Positions 40,014 through 47,923 of a stretch of DNA of 55,249 nucleotides are shown piece after piece. Location: positions 1-55,249 of the forward strand of contig DASSTJ010000037.1 in NCBI GenBank assembly GCA_035707965.1. The letters are read 5' to 3'. Under the pieces are notes generated by a model. That model had not been told where the DNA came from, searched no databases, and saw only the letters and a list, made by a program, of their open reading frames with translations. Numbering within the stretch: position 1 is the stretch's first letter; each line of letters opens with the position of its first letter. Source of the stretch: DASSTJ01 sp035707965. GTDB lineage: Bacteria > Actinomycetota > Actinomycetes > Actinomycetales > Angustibacteraceae. Made by a program: the position numbers and the translations under genes.

Positions 40014-42293
40014 ATGGAGGGTCCCGACATCCAGTTCGTCGAGACGGTTCTCGACAACGGCAGCTTCGGCAAGCGCACCGTGCGCTTCGAGACGGGCCGG
40101 CTCGCCCGGCAGGCGGCCGGCAGCGCCGTCGCTTACCTCGACGACGACACGATGCTCCTGTCCGCCACCACGGTGGGCAAGCACCCGAAGGACCACTTCG
40201 ACTTCTTCCCCCTGACCATCGACGTCGAGGAGAAGATGTACGCGGCCGGCCGCATCCCCGGCTCCTTCTTCCGCCGCGAGGGCCGTCCCAGCACGGACGC
40301 GATCCTCACCTGCCGGCTCATCGACCGCCCGCTGCGCCCGACCTTCGTCAAGGGGCTGCGCAACGAGGTTCAGGTCGTCATCACCGTGCTGGCGCTCAAC
40401 CCCGACCACCGGTACGACGTCCTCGCGATGAACGCGGCGTCGATGTCGACGCAGCTGTCCGGGCTGCCGTTCAGCGGCCCGATCGGCGCGACCCGTGTCG
40501 CGCTCATCGACGGCCAGTGGGTCGCCTTCCCGCACCACTCCCAGATGGAGCGTGCGGTCTTCGACATGGTCGTGGCCGGCCGCGAGGTGCAGACCAAGGA
40601 CGGCAACGACGTCGCGATCATGATGGTGGAGGCGGAGGCCACCGAGAACGCCTGGTCGCTCATCAAGGGTGACGGGGTCGGCGCTCCCACCGAGGAGGTC
40701 GTGGCCCAGGGCCTCGAGGCCGCCAAGCCGTTCATCGCCCAGCTCTGCCAGGCGCAGAGGTCCCTTGCAGGCAAGGCCGCCAAGGCGACGCAGGACTTCC
40801 CGCTCTTCCCCGAGTACCTCGAGGACGCCTACACCGCCGTCGAGCAGGCTGCCAGCTCTGACCTGGAGCAGGCGCTGCGGATCGCCGGCAAGGCCGACCG
40901 CGAGAGCCGTCTGGACGAGATCAAGTCGCAGGTGCTCGACCAGCTGGCCGAGCGCTTCGAAGGCCGCGAGAAGGAGCTGTCCGCCGCTTACCGCAGCGTC
41001 CAGAAGAAGTTGGTGCGCCAGCGCATCCTGCGCGACCACGTGCGCATCGACGGTCGCGGCCTGTCCGACATCCGTCAGCTCTCGGCCGAGGTCGAGGTCG
41101 TCCCCCGGGTGCACGGCTCGGCGCTGTTCGAGCGCGGCGAGACCCAGATCCTCGGCATCACCACGCTGAACATGCTGCGCATGGAGCAGCAGCTCGACAC
41201 GCTCTCGCCCGAGACGCGCAAGCGGTACATGCACAACTACAACTTCCCGCCGTTCAGCACTGGTGAGACCGGTCGCGTCGGTTCACCGAAGCGTCGCGAG
41301 ATCGGTCACGGCGCCTTGGCCGAGCGGGCCCTGGTGCCCGTGCTGCCGAGCCGCGAGGAGTTCCCGTACGCCATCCGTCAGGTCAGCGAGGCGCTGGGCT
41401 CCAACGGTTCGACGTCCATGGGCTCGGTGTGCGCGTCGACGCTGGCGCTGCTCAACGCCGGCGTGCCACTGAAGGCCCCGGTCGCGGGCATCGCGATGGG
41501 CCTGGTGTCCGACACCGTCGACGATGACGGCGGCGAGGCTGAGACTCGGTACGCGGCACTCACCGACATCCTCGGCGCGGAGGACGCGTTCGGCGACATG
41601 GACTTCAAGGTCGCCGGCACCAAGGAGTTCGTCACCGCCATCCAGCTCGACACCAAGCTCGACGGCATCCCGGCGTCGGTCCTGGGTGGCGCGCTGACGC
41701 AGGCCCGTGAGGCCCGGCTGCACATCCTGGACGTCATGGCCGAGGCCATCGACGCCCCGGACGAGATGTCGCCGTACGCGCCGCGGGTCATCTCGGTCCG
41801 GGTCCCGGTCGACAAGATCGGCGAGGTCATCGGGCCCAAGGGCAAGATGATCAACCAGATCCAGGACGACACGGGCGCCCAGATCTCGATCGAGGACGAC
41901 GGCACGGTGTACATCGGCGCGACCGACGGCCCGTCCGCCGAGGCGGCCCGCTCGATGATCAACGCCATCGCCAACCCGCAGATGCCCGAGGTCGGCGAGC
42001 GGTTCCTGGGCACCGTCGTCAAGACGACCACGTTCGGCGCCTTCATCAGCCTGCTCCCGGGCAAGGACGGGCTGCTGCACATCTCCGAGATCCGCAAGCT
42101 CGTCGGTGGCAAGCGCATCGACAGCGTGGACGACGTCCTGTCCGTGGGCCAGAAGGTCCAGGTCGAGCTCAAGGAGATCGACCCGCGCGGCAAGCTCAGC
42201 CTCGGTGCGGTCGTCGGCGAGGATGCCGGCAAGGACGCTGGCGCAGACGGGACCACGGACGTGACCGACGCGGACGCGCCGGCGAGCGTCTGA
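40014..42293 (+). CDS. pnp: Polyribonucleotide nucleotidyltransferase (PNPase)
   Basis: A 759-residue PNPase, the phosphorolytic 3'-5' exoribonuclease and RNA polymerase/ppGpp-type enzyme of the degradosome. Two RNase PH domains flank a helical domain; conserved blocks are GRIPGSFFRREGRPS, RPLRPTF, RRREIGHG-like KRREIGHGALAERAL, and GDMDFKVAGT. A KH domain begins near residue 600 (IGEVIGPKGKMINQI) and an S1 domain near 660 (GTVVKTTTFGAFISLLPGKDGLLH). ATG 40014 follows GGAGAGTGACCC. The M16 peptidase starts one base after its stop, so the two are coexpressed. Confidence 0.96.
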   Translation: MEGPDIQFVETVLDNGSFGKRTVRFETGRLARQAAGSAVAYLDDDTMLLSATTVGKHPKDHFDFFPLTIDVEEKMYAAGRIPGSFFRREGRPSTDAILTCRLIDRPLRPTFVKGLRNEVQVVITVLALNPDHRYDVLAMNAASMSTQLSGLPFSGPIGATRVALIDGQWVAFPHHSQMERAVFDMVVAGREVQTKDGNDVAIMMVEAEATENAWSLIKGDGVGAPTEEVVAQGLEAAKPFIAQLCQAQRSLAGKAAKATQDFPLFPEYLEDAYTAVEQAASSDLEQALRIAGKADRESRLDEIKSQVLDQLAERFEGREKELSAAYRSVQKKLVRQRILRDHVRIDGRGLSDIRQLSAEVEVVPRVHGSALFERGETQILGITTLNMLRMEQQLDTLSPETRKRYMHNYNFPPFSTGETGRVGSPKRREIGHGALAERALVPVLPSREEFPYAIRQVSEALGSNGSTSMGSVCASTLALLNAGVPLKAPVAGIAMGLVSDTVDDDGGEAETRYAALTDILGAEDAFGDMDFKVAGTKEFVTAIQLDTKLDGIPASVLGGALTQAREARLHILDVMAEAIDAPDEMSPYAPRVISVRVPVDKIGEVIGPKGKMINQIQDDTGAQISIEDDGTVYIGATDGPSAEAARSMINAIANPQMPEVGERFLGTVVKTTTFGAFISLLPGKDGLLHISEIRKLVGGKRIDSVDDVLSVGQKVQVELKEIDPRGKLSLGAVVGEDAGKDAGADGTTDVTDADAPASV

Positions 42294-42294
42294 C

Positions 42295-43659
42295 GTGCCC
42301 CCGGTCCCGCTGCCGCTGACGCGCGGCACCAGCCCGACCGGCGACGGGGCCACCAGCACCACCCTCGCCGGGGAGGCGGACGGCGCGCTCGTGCGCCGCA
42401 CCGTCCTCCCTGGCGGGGTGCGCGTTCTCACCGAGCACATGCCGGGCATGCGCTCCGCCACGCTCGGCTGCTGGGTCGGCGTGGGCAGCCGCGACGAGGC
42501 CGAGGGGTACCACGGCGCGACGCACTTCCTCGAGCACCTGCTGTTCAAGGGCACGAGCCGTCGCAGCGCGCTGGACATCGCCGTGGCGTTCGACGAGGTC
42601 GGTGGTGAGGCCAACGCCGTCACCGCCAAGGAGCACACCTGCTACTACGCCCGCGTGCTCGACGAGGACCTGCCCCTGGCAGCCGACGTCATCACCGACA
42701 TGGTGACCAGCGCGACGCTCGCTCCGGAGGACGTCGCCAGCGAGCGCGGCGTCATCCTCGAAGAGCTCGCCATGAACGACGACGACCCCTCGGACGTCGT
42801 CCACGAGCGCATCGCGGAGGCCGTGCTGGGCGACCACCCGCTGGGCCGGCCCATCGGCGGCACGCCGCAGACGATCTCCGAGATCGACGCCACGCACGTG
42901 GCTGGTCACTATCGCCGGCACTACACGCCCGACACGCTGGTGTTCACGGCGGCCGGGTCGGTCGACCACGACCGGCTCTGCGCGCTCCTGCAGGCCGAGC
43001 TGCAGCGCAGCGGGCTGCCGTTCGACGAGTCAGCCCAGCCGGCGGAGCGCCGACTGGGAACCACGGTGACCGCCGGGCACGGTGCTGGGCGCAGCGTCGT
43101 GGTCCGCCGTCCCACCGAGCAGGCCAACGTGGTGCTCGGCACGACCGCGCTGACGGCGACGGACGAGCGGCGCTACGCGCTGTGGGTCCTCAACGCGGTG
43201 CTGGGCGGCGGCATGAGCAGCCGACTCTTCCAGGAGATCCGGGAGCGGCGGGGGCTGGCCTACTCCGTGTACTCCTTCACGTCGGCCTACTCCGACTCCG
43301 GGTACCTGGGCCTCTATGCCGGCTGCACCCCCGGCAAGGCCCAGCAGGTGGTCGAGCTGATGAGCGCCGAGCTCGAGAAGGTCGCCGAGGGCGGTATCCA
43401 GGCCGACGAGCTCGCGCGCGGTATCGGCCAGCTGCGTGGTGGGTTGGTCCTGGGCATGGAGGACTCGGGCTCGCGGATGTCGCGCCTGGGCAAGGCCGAG
43501 CTGGTCTACGGCGAGTACGTCGGTCTCGACGAGGCGCTGGCCCGCATCGACGCCGTCACCGGTGCCGACGTGCAGGCGGTCGCCGCCGAGCTGGCCGCAC
43601 GACCGCGCTCGCTGGCCGTGGTCGGTCCGTTCGACCCGGATCGGCGCTTCACCTACTGA
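42295..43659 (+). CDS. M16 family zinc metallopeptidase
   Basis: A 454-residue pitrilysin/processing-peptidase-like protein. The inverted zinc motif HFLEH (His77, Glu80, His81) and the distal Glu in ERGVILEELAM are present, as is GGEANAVTAKEHTCYYARV. The C-terminal M16 half has GGGMSSRLFQEIRERRGLAYSVYSF. A PqqL/YmxG-like peptidase immediately after pnp is a conserved actinobacterial and firmicute arrangement; its substrate is not settled. GTG 42295 follows the pnp stop after one base; about 30 poorly conserved residues precede the fold, so a later start is possible. Confidence 0.93.
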   Translation: MPPVPLPLTRGTSPTGDGATSTTLAGEADGALVRRTVLPGGVRVLTEHMPGMRSATLGCWVGVGSRDEAEGYHGATHFLEHLLFKGTSRRSALDIAVAFDEVGGEANAVTAKEHTCYYARVLDEDLPLAADVITDMVTSATLAPEDVASERGVILEELAMNDDDPSDVVHERIAEAVLGDHPLGRPIGGTPQTISEIDATHVAGHYRRHYTPDTLVFTAAGSVDHDRLCALLQAELQRSGLPFDESAQPAERRLGTTVTAGHGAGRSVVVRRPTEQANVVLGTTALTATDERRYALWVLNAVLGGGMSSRLFQEIRERRGLAYSVYSFTSAYSDSGYLGLYAGCTPGKAQQVVELMSAELEKVAEGGIQADELARGIGQLRGGLVLGMEDSGSRMSRLGKAELVYGEYVGLDEALARIDAVTGADVQAVAAELAARPRSLAVVGPFDPDRRFTY

Positions 43660-43801
43660 GAACCTGTCGGGGGCGGCTGTCGGTCGCGCTGGGTACATCG
43701 GTCCTGACCCGGTGCGACGACACGGCGTCGAGAAGACCCCAGATCAGCCGAACGCCTGACGGCTCGCGGGCCGTGTGAGTACGGTCGCCCATCGAGGACC
43801 T

Positions 43802-43813
43802 GGCCGGCCGGCC
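43802..43813. promoter_or_regulatory. Self-complementary GGCCGGCCGGCC ahead of the malectin gene
   Basis: A 12-bp perfect palindrome in the leader, 25 bases before the ATG. The 179-base gap 43660-43838 has no gene and no clear promoter. GGGAG at 43829-43833 is the ribosome-binding site. Confidence 0.3.
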
Positions 43814-43838
43814 GGGCCTGCGTCTCGCGGGAGCGTCC

Positions 43839-46331
43839 ATGAACCTCCAGATCCGTACGACCGATCGCCGTGGAGTCATCCCATCGAGGCGCACGAGAGC
43901 GGGGGCTGCTCTTGCGGCCGCAGCGGCGCTCGTGCTGCCTGTCGTCCTGAGCAGCGGTCCGGCCAGTGCGGTCAACGCATCGCAGCCGACCATGGTCTCC
44001 GACTCACCCGCGTCCTTCACGCCGCAGGTCATGAACGGCTCGGTCGTCGCCATCACCCAGGTGGGCAACAAGATCATCGCTGGCGGAACCTTCACGACCG
44101 TGCGTCAGACGGCGACGAGCGCAGACATCACCCGCAACCGGCTGTTCGCGTTCGACGCGACCACCGGGCAGATCGATCCGACCTTCAACCCCAACCTGGG
44201 CGGAGCGGTCAACTCCCTCGACACCGACGGCACCTACGTCTACGTGGGCGGCAGCTTCGGGTCGGTCGGTGGCAGCTCGGCGATCAAGCGGCTCGTCAAG
44301 CTCACGGCGGCTGGTGCCGTGGTGTCGGGCTTCACCGCCGTCCCGAACAAGTCGGTCAACGAGGTGGTCGTCCGGGGCACCCGCCTGTACGTCGGGGGCG
44401 CGTTCACGTCGATCAAGTCCGGCACGACCAGCAGTCGCAGCGCGCTGGCCGCGCTCAACAGCAGCACGGGAGCGGTGCTTCCCGACGTCAACGTGCCGTT
44501 CACCGGTCAGTACAACGGCGGGACGACGAACATCAAGAGGTTCGACGTGACCCCCGACGGCACCAAGCTGGTGGCCGTCGGGAACTTCACGACGGTGGGC
44601 GGCTTGACGCGTCCGCAGATCGCCATGCTGAACACCCCTGGCACGGGGGCGGCCAGCGTCGCCGCCTGGTCCACGAACCGCTACGACCGGGACCACAACC
44701 CGAACTGCGCCTCGATCTTCGACACCTTCATGCGGGACGTGGACTTCGCTCCGGACGGCTCCTACTTCGCCGTCACCTCCACGGGCGCCTTCGGTGGCGG
44801 CAGCCCCGTGGGCACGCTCTGCGACACGACGACCCGGTGGGAGACCAACGGCGCTGGGAACGACCCGACCTGGGCGGACTACACCGGCGGCGACACCACG
44901 TACGGCGTCGCGGTCACTGGCACGGCCATCTACGTCGGTGGTCACATGCGCTGGGAGAACAACCCGTTCCAGGGCGACCAGGCCGGTCCTGGGGCGGTTC
45001 CCCGCGAAGGCATCGCCGCTCTCGACCCGGTCAACGGACTGCCGTTGTCGTGGAACCCTGGTCGCACGCGCGGGAAGGGCGCCCAGGCCCTGTTCGCCAC
45101 CCCCACCGGACTGTGGGTCGGTAGCGACACGAAGAAGTTCGCTCGCCAGCTGCGCCAGCGCATCGCGTTCCTGCCGCTCGCGGGTGGTCGGGCCGTTCCG
45201 GTCGTTCCCCCAGCGGCGCTGCCGAACACGGTCTACCTGGCGACCCGGGCGCCCGCCGCCACCTCCGGTGTCCTCTACCGGGTGAACGCGGCCGGGGCGC
45301 CGCTGCAGGCTGCCGACAGCGGTCCGGACTGGGTCGGCGACTCCGGCTTCGTCAGCGGCGGCAACGTCGCGTCCTGGGGTGCCAGCGTCCCCTTCGACAG
45401 CACCGTGCCGTCGTCCACCCCGCCGGACGTCTTCGCCGACGAGCGGTGGGGTGCGCAGAGCTGGGACTTCCCGGTGGCAGCGGGGCGGACCGTCGACGTG
45501 CGCCTCTACTTCGCCAACCAGTACTCCGGCACGAGCTCCGTCGGGCAGCGGGTCTTCGACGTGGCGATCGACGGCAGCACGGTGCTGAACGACTTCGACA
45601 TCGTCGCCGCGACGGGCGACCACCGCGGCACCATGAGGTCCTTCCGGATCACCAGCGACGGCAACGTCGACATCGATCTCACCGCGGTCGTCGAGAACCC
45701 CCTCATCAACGCGATCGAGATCGTCGACCCGTCCATCGCCGGCGGCACCGCTGCGCCGACGCCTCTGACCAAGCGTCCGCTGGGATCCTCTGGCGCGCCG
45801 ACCGGCGCGGCCACGACGGCGAGCACCGCGCTGGACTGGTCCACTCTGCGCGGAGCCTTCCTGGCCAACGGCACGCTGTACTACGGGCTCGCGGACGGCG
45901 GCCTCTACAGCCGCACGTTCAACGCGTCCACAGCGGCGGTGGGCGCCCAGCGGACAGTGAACCTGTACGACGACCCCGACACCGGGGAACGCATCCCGTT
46001 CGCCATCGCGAACATGACCGGCATGTTCTTCGACCCGTCGCTGAACCGGATCTACTACACGCTGTTCAACGACAGCAAGCTGTACTACCGGTACTTCACG
46101 CCGGAGAGCCAGGTCGTGGGCGCGCAGACGTTCGTGGCCGACGCCGGCGGCGTGGACTTCTCGCAGGTGAGCGGCCTGACGCTCGCGGGCGGTCGCATCC
46201 TCTACGGATCGGCTCAGGACGGGGCGCTGCGGACCGTGCCCTTCGGTGGTGGAGCGGTGACGGGTGCCCCGACGGTCGTGAGCAACGACGGCAGCTGGCG
46301 CGCCCGAGCGATGTTCGTGCCGAACGGCTGA
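43839..46331 (+). CDS. Large secreted protein: beta-propeller plus malectin-like domain
   Basis: An 830-residue protein with an N-terminal signal sequence (hydrophobic 24-42, cleavage about ASA). Residues about 45-430 hold repeating units of the type VGNKIIAGGTFTTV, YVYVGGSFGSVGG, RLYVGGAFTSI and LVAVGNFTTVGG, as in delta-60-repeat or Kelch-like beta-propellers. Residues about 477-630 match a malectin carbohydrate-binding domain (YRVNAAGAPLQAADSGPDW, FADERWG, VRLYFAN, GQRVFDVAIDG, NPLINAIEIV). The last 190 residues form another strand-rich region with tyrosine-rich blades (NGTLYYGLADGGLYSR). No LPXTG anchor is seen. Function unknown; glycan binding at the cell surface is inferred. It separates the M16 gene from dapB. 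Confidence 0.85.
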   Translation: MNLQIRTTDRRGVIPSRRTRAGAALAAAAALVLPVVLSSGPASAVNASQPTMVSDSPASFTPQVMNGSVVAITQVGNKIIAGGTFTTVRQTATSADITRNRLFAFDATTGQIDPTFNPNLGGAVNSLDTDGTYVYVGGSFGSVGGSSAIKRLVKLTAAGAVVSGFTAVPNKSVNEVVVRGTRLYVGGAFTSIKSGTTSSRSALAALNSSTGAVLPDVNVPFTGQYNGGTTNIKRFDVTPDGTKLVAVGNFTTVGGLTRPQIAMLNTPGTGAASVAAWSTNRYDRDHNPNCASIFDTFMRDVDFAPDGSYFAVTSTGAFGGGSPVGTLCDTTTRWETNGAGNDPTWADYTGGDTTYGVAVTGTAIYVGGHMRWENNPFQGDQAGPGAVPREGIAALDPVNGLPLSWNPGRTRGKGAQALFATPTGLWVGSDTKKFARQLRQRIAFLPLAGGRAVPVVPPAALPNTVYLATRAPAATSGVLYRVNAAGAPLQAADSGPDWVGDSGFVSGGNVASWGASVPFDSTVPSSTPPDVFADERWGAQSWDFPVAAGRTVDVRLYFANQYSGTSSVGQRVFDVAIDGSTVLNDFDIVAATGDHRGTMRSFRITSDGNVDIDLTAVVENPLINAIEIVDPSIAGGTAAPTPLTKRPLGSSGAPTGAATTASTALDWSTLRGAFLANGTLYYGLADGGLYSRTFNASTAAVGAQRTVNLYDDPDTGERIPFAIANMTGMFFDPSLNRIYYTLFNDSKLYYRYFTPESQVVGAQTFVADAGGVDFSQVSGLTLAGGRILYGSAQDGALRTVPFGGGAVTGAPTVVSNDGSWRARAMFVPNG

Positions 46332-46411
46332 ACCGCCGACGGCGGGCGCCCGACGACGGGCGCCCGCTGGCGGCCCGGGCGTCCACTCGCCGGACGGCAC
46401 GAGGGCCCGGA

Positions 46412-46417
46412 TACGAT
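46412..46417 (+). promoter_or_regulatory. Leaderless -10 box of dapB
   Basis: TACGAT fits TANNNT and ends six bases before the dapB GTG, so transcription should start at or next to the start codon. No Shine-Dalgarno is present. Confidence 0.45.
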
Positions 46418-46423
46418 CGCCTC

Positions 46424-47176
46424 GTGCCCGCACCCACCCTCGCAGTCGCCGTCGTGGGCGCCTCTGGCCGCATGGGCAGCGAGACCTGCCGCGCCGTCGA
46501 GGACTCGGGCGACATGGCGCTGGTCGGCGCCTTCGGCCGCGGGGACGACCTCGGCGACCTCGCGGGTGCCAGCGTCGCTGTCGACTTCTCCGTACCCTCA
46601 GCCACGCTGGACGTCGTCCTGCACTGCGTGCGGCGCGGCGTGCACGTGGTCGTCGGCACGACGGGGTGGGACGACGACCGCCTGGCCCAGGTGAAGGACG
46701 CGCTGCAGGAGCGGCCCGGCGTCGGTGTGCTGGTCGCGCCGAACTTCTCGGTCGGGGCCGTGCTGATGATGCGCTTCGCCGCGCAGGCAGCGCGGTTCTA
46801 CGAGTCGGTCGAGGTCGTCGAGCTGCACCACCCGGACAAGGTCGATGCGCCGAGCGGCACCGCCACCCGCACTGCGCACGTCATCGGCCAGGCTCGGCGC
46901 GCGGCCGGTGCGGGCCCGGTCCCGGACGCCACGGCCTCGGATCCCGGTGGGGCACGAGGCGCCGTCGTCGACGGCATCCACGTGCACTCGGTCCGGCTGC
47001 GCGGTCTCGTGGCCCACGAGGAGGTGCTGCTCGGCAGCCCCGGGGAGCAGCTGACCCTGCGGCACGACTCGTTCGAGCGTGCGGCCTTCGTGCCCGGCAT
47101 CCTCTCGGCGGTGCGGGCGATCGCCGCCCGACCCGGCCTCACCGTGGGTCTCGAGCACGTGCTCGACCTCCCGTGA
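46424..47176 (+). CDS. dapB: 4-hydroxy-tetrahydrodipicolinate reductase
   Basis: A 250-residue DapB in the diaminopimelate/lysine pathway that supplies peptidoglycan. VVGASGRMG is the NAD(P)H loop, VDFSVPSATLDVV and GTTGWDDD follow, and the active site ELHHPDKVDAPSGTA is complete, as is the C-terminal RLRGLVAHEEVLLGSPGEQLTLRHDS. GTG 46424 gives the usual length. The frame is open far upstream as a shadow of the malectin gene. A leaderless promoter is likely, so it need not depend on read-through. Confidence 0.95.
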   Translation: MPAPTLAVAVVGASGRMGSETCRAVEDSGDMALVGAFGRGDDLGDLAGASVAVDFSVPSATLDVVLHCVRRGVHVVVGTTGWDDDRLAQVKDALQERPGVGVLVAPNFSVGAVLMMRFAAQAARFYESVEVVELHHPDKVDAPSGTATRTAHVIGQARRAAGAGPVPDATASDPGGARGAVVDGIHVHSVRLRGLVAHEEVLLGSPGEQLTLRHDSFERAAFVPGILSAVRAIAARPGLTVGLEHVLDLP

Positions 47177-47190
47177 CGGCGCTGCGCGCA

Positions 47191-47250
47191 ACTTCTGACG
47201 CGTTTGCCCCCTCTCAGCGGCGGCAGAGACGTGCGGAACGCATCAGAAGT
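47191..47250. promoter_or_regulatory. Long inverted repeat between dapB and the TPR-like gene
   Basis: A 14-base arm (47191-47204, starting ACTTCTGA) pairs with 47237-47250 with a single mismatch. An inner CTCT/AGAG pair lies in the 32-base loop. It fills the gap after dapB and ends 14 bases before the next start. It may be a terminator-like or operator structure. Confidence 0.45.
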
Positions 47251-47264
47251 GCGTGGGGGACGCC

Positions 47265-47711
47265 GTGAAGGCGAAGCTGGTCGTCGGTGCCCTCGTCCTG
47301 GCGTTCGCGTTCTACGCCGTGACGATCGGGTGGCGTGGTGTCCTGCTGGTCCTGGACGGGCGGCCGGTCGCGGTGGCACTGGGACTGTCGGTCGTCGTCC
47401 TGCCGCTGGTCGCCGGGTACGCCATCTGGCGCGAGCTGCGCTTCGGGCTGGCGACCGAGCGCCTCGCTCGCGAGCTCGTCGAGCAGGGCCGGCTGCCGGT
47501 CGACGACCTCCCGCGTCGCCCCAGCGGCCGTGTCGACCGGGCCGCCGCCGACGTGGCGTTCGAGGCCTTCCGCCGGGACGCCGAGCAGGCACCGGACGAC
47601 TGGGCCGTCTGGTTCCGGCTCGGCACGGCCTACGACGCCGCCGGCGACCGGCGACGGGCGCGTGCCGCCGTCCGGCACGCCATCGAGCTGCACGAGACGA
47701 GCCGACCCTAG
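47265..47711 (+). CDS. Small membrane protein with TPR-like tail
   Basis: 148 residues from GTG 47265 (a GTG at 47253 is the alternative). Two hydrophobic helices, LVVGALVLAFAFYAVTIG and VALGLSVVVLPLVAGYAI, are followed by a charged cytoplasmic part. Within it AAADVAFEAFRRDAEQAPDDWAVWFRLGTAYDAAGDRRRARAAVRHAIEL reads as one and a half tetratricopeptide repeats. Similar short membrane/TPR proteins sit after dapB in other actinobacteria; the function is unknown. GGGGGAC just upstream serves as ribosome-binding site. Confidence 0.7.
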   Translation: MKAKLVVGALVLAFAFYAVTIGWRGVLLVLDGRPVAVALGLSVVVLPLVAGYAIWRELRFGLATERLARELVEQGRLPVDDLPRRPSGRVDRAAADVAFEAFRRDAEQAPDDWAVWFRLGTAYDAAGDRRRARAAVRHAIELHETSRP

Positions 47712-47729
47712 GCGAGCGCCTCACGCCGC

Positions 47730-47746
47730 GACGGCGGCACGCCGTC
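47730..47746 (+). terminator. Short hairpin after the TPR-like gene
   Basis: GACGGCG and CGCCGTC pair (7 bp, 3-base loop), 18 bases after the TAG stop. There is no T-run. Weak evidence for a terminator separating this gene from the sugar operon. Confidence 0.3.
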
Positions 47747-47811
47747 CGTGGGACGAAGGACCCTGGTCGGTCGCGCCGCAGACCCGCCCCAGTGGCGTTG
47801 CCCAATTGTTA

Positions 47812-47850
47812 CCGTAAGCGGTTGCACCCGATGACAGCGCTTACTACGTT
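47812..47850 (+). promoter_or_regulatory. Promoter with two LacI-type operators for the sugar ABC operon
   Basis: -35 TTGCAC (47822-47827), 17 bases, -10 TACGTT (47845-47850). Two sites with the LacI-family core overlap it: GTAAGCGGTTGC (centre 47819/47820, pattern GNAANCGNTTNC) and TGACAGCGCTTACT (centre 47838/47839, AGCGCT core). They share TAAGCG/CGCTTA in opposite orientation with centres 19 bp apart. The LacI gene is the last of the operon. Confidence 0.55.
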
Positions 47851-47923
47851 CGGGCAGCACAACCCCCATCGACGACCGACGCGTCCGGCGTCGGCGACGG
47901 GGAGCAGACGGGAGGAGGGCCTC

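Noticed and set aside
46384..46423. Lysine riboswitch ahead of dapB
   Set aside because: The likely transcript is leaderless and the region between the malectin stop and dapB is under 100 bases, too short for the aptamer.
44004..46433. 809-residue open frame opposite the malectin gene
   Set aside because: Shadow frame with no ribosome-binding site and no domain; the plus-strand protein has a signal peptide and clear folds.
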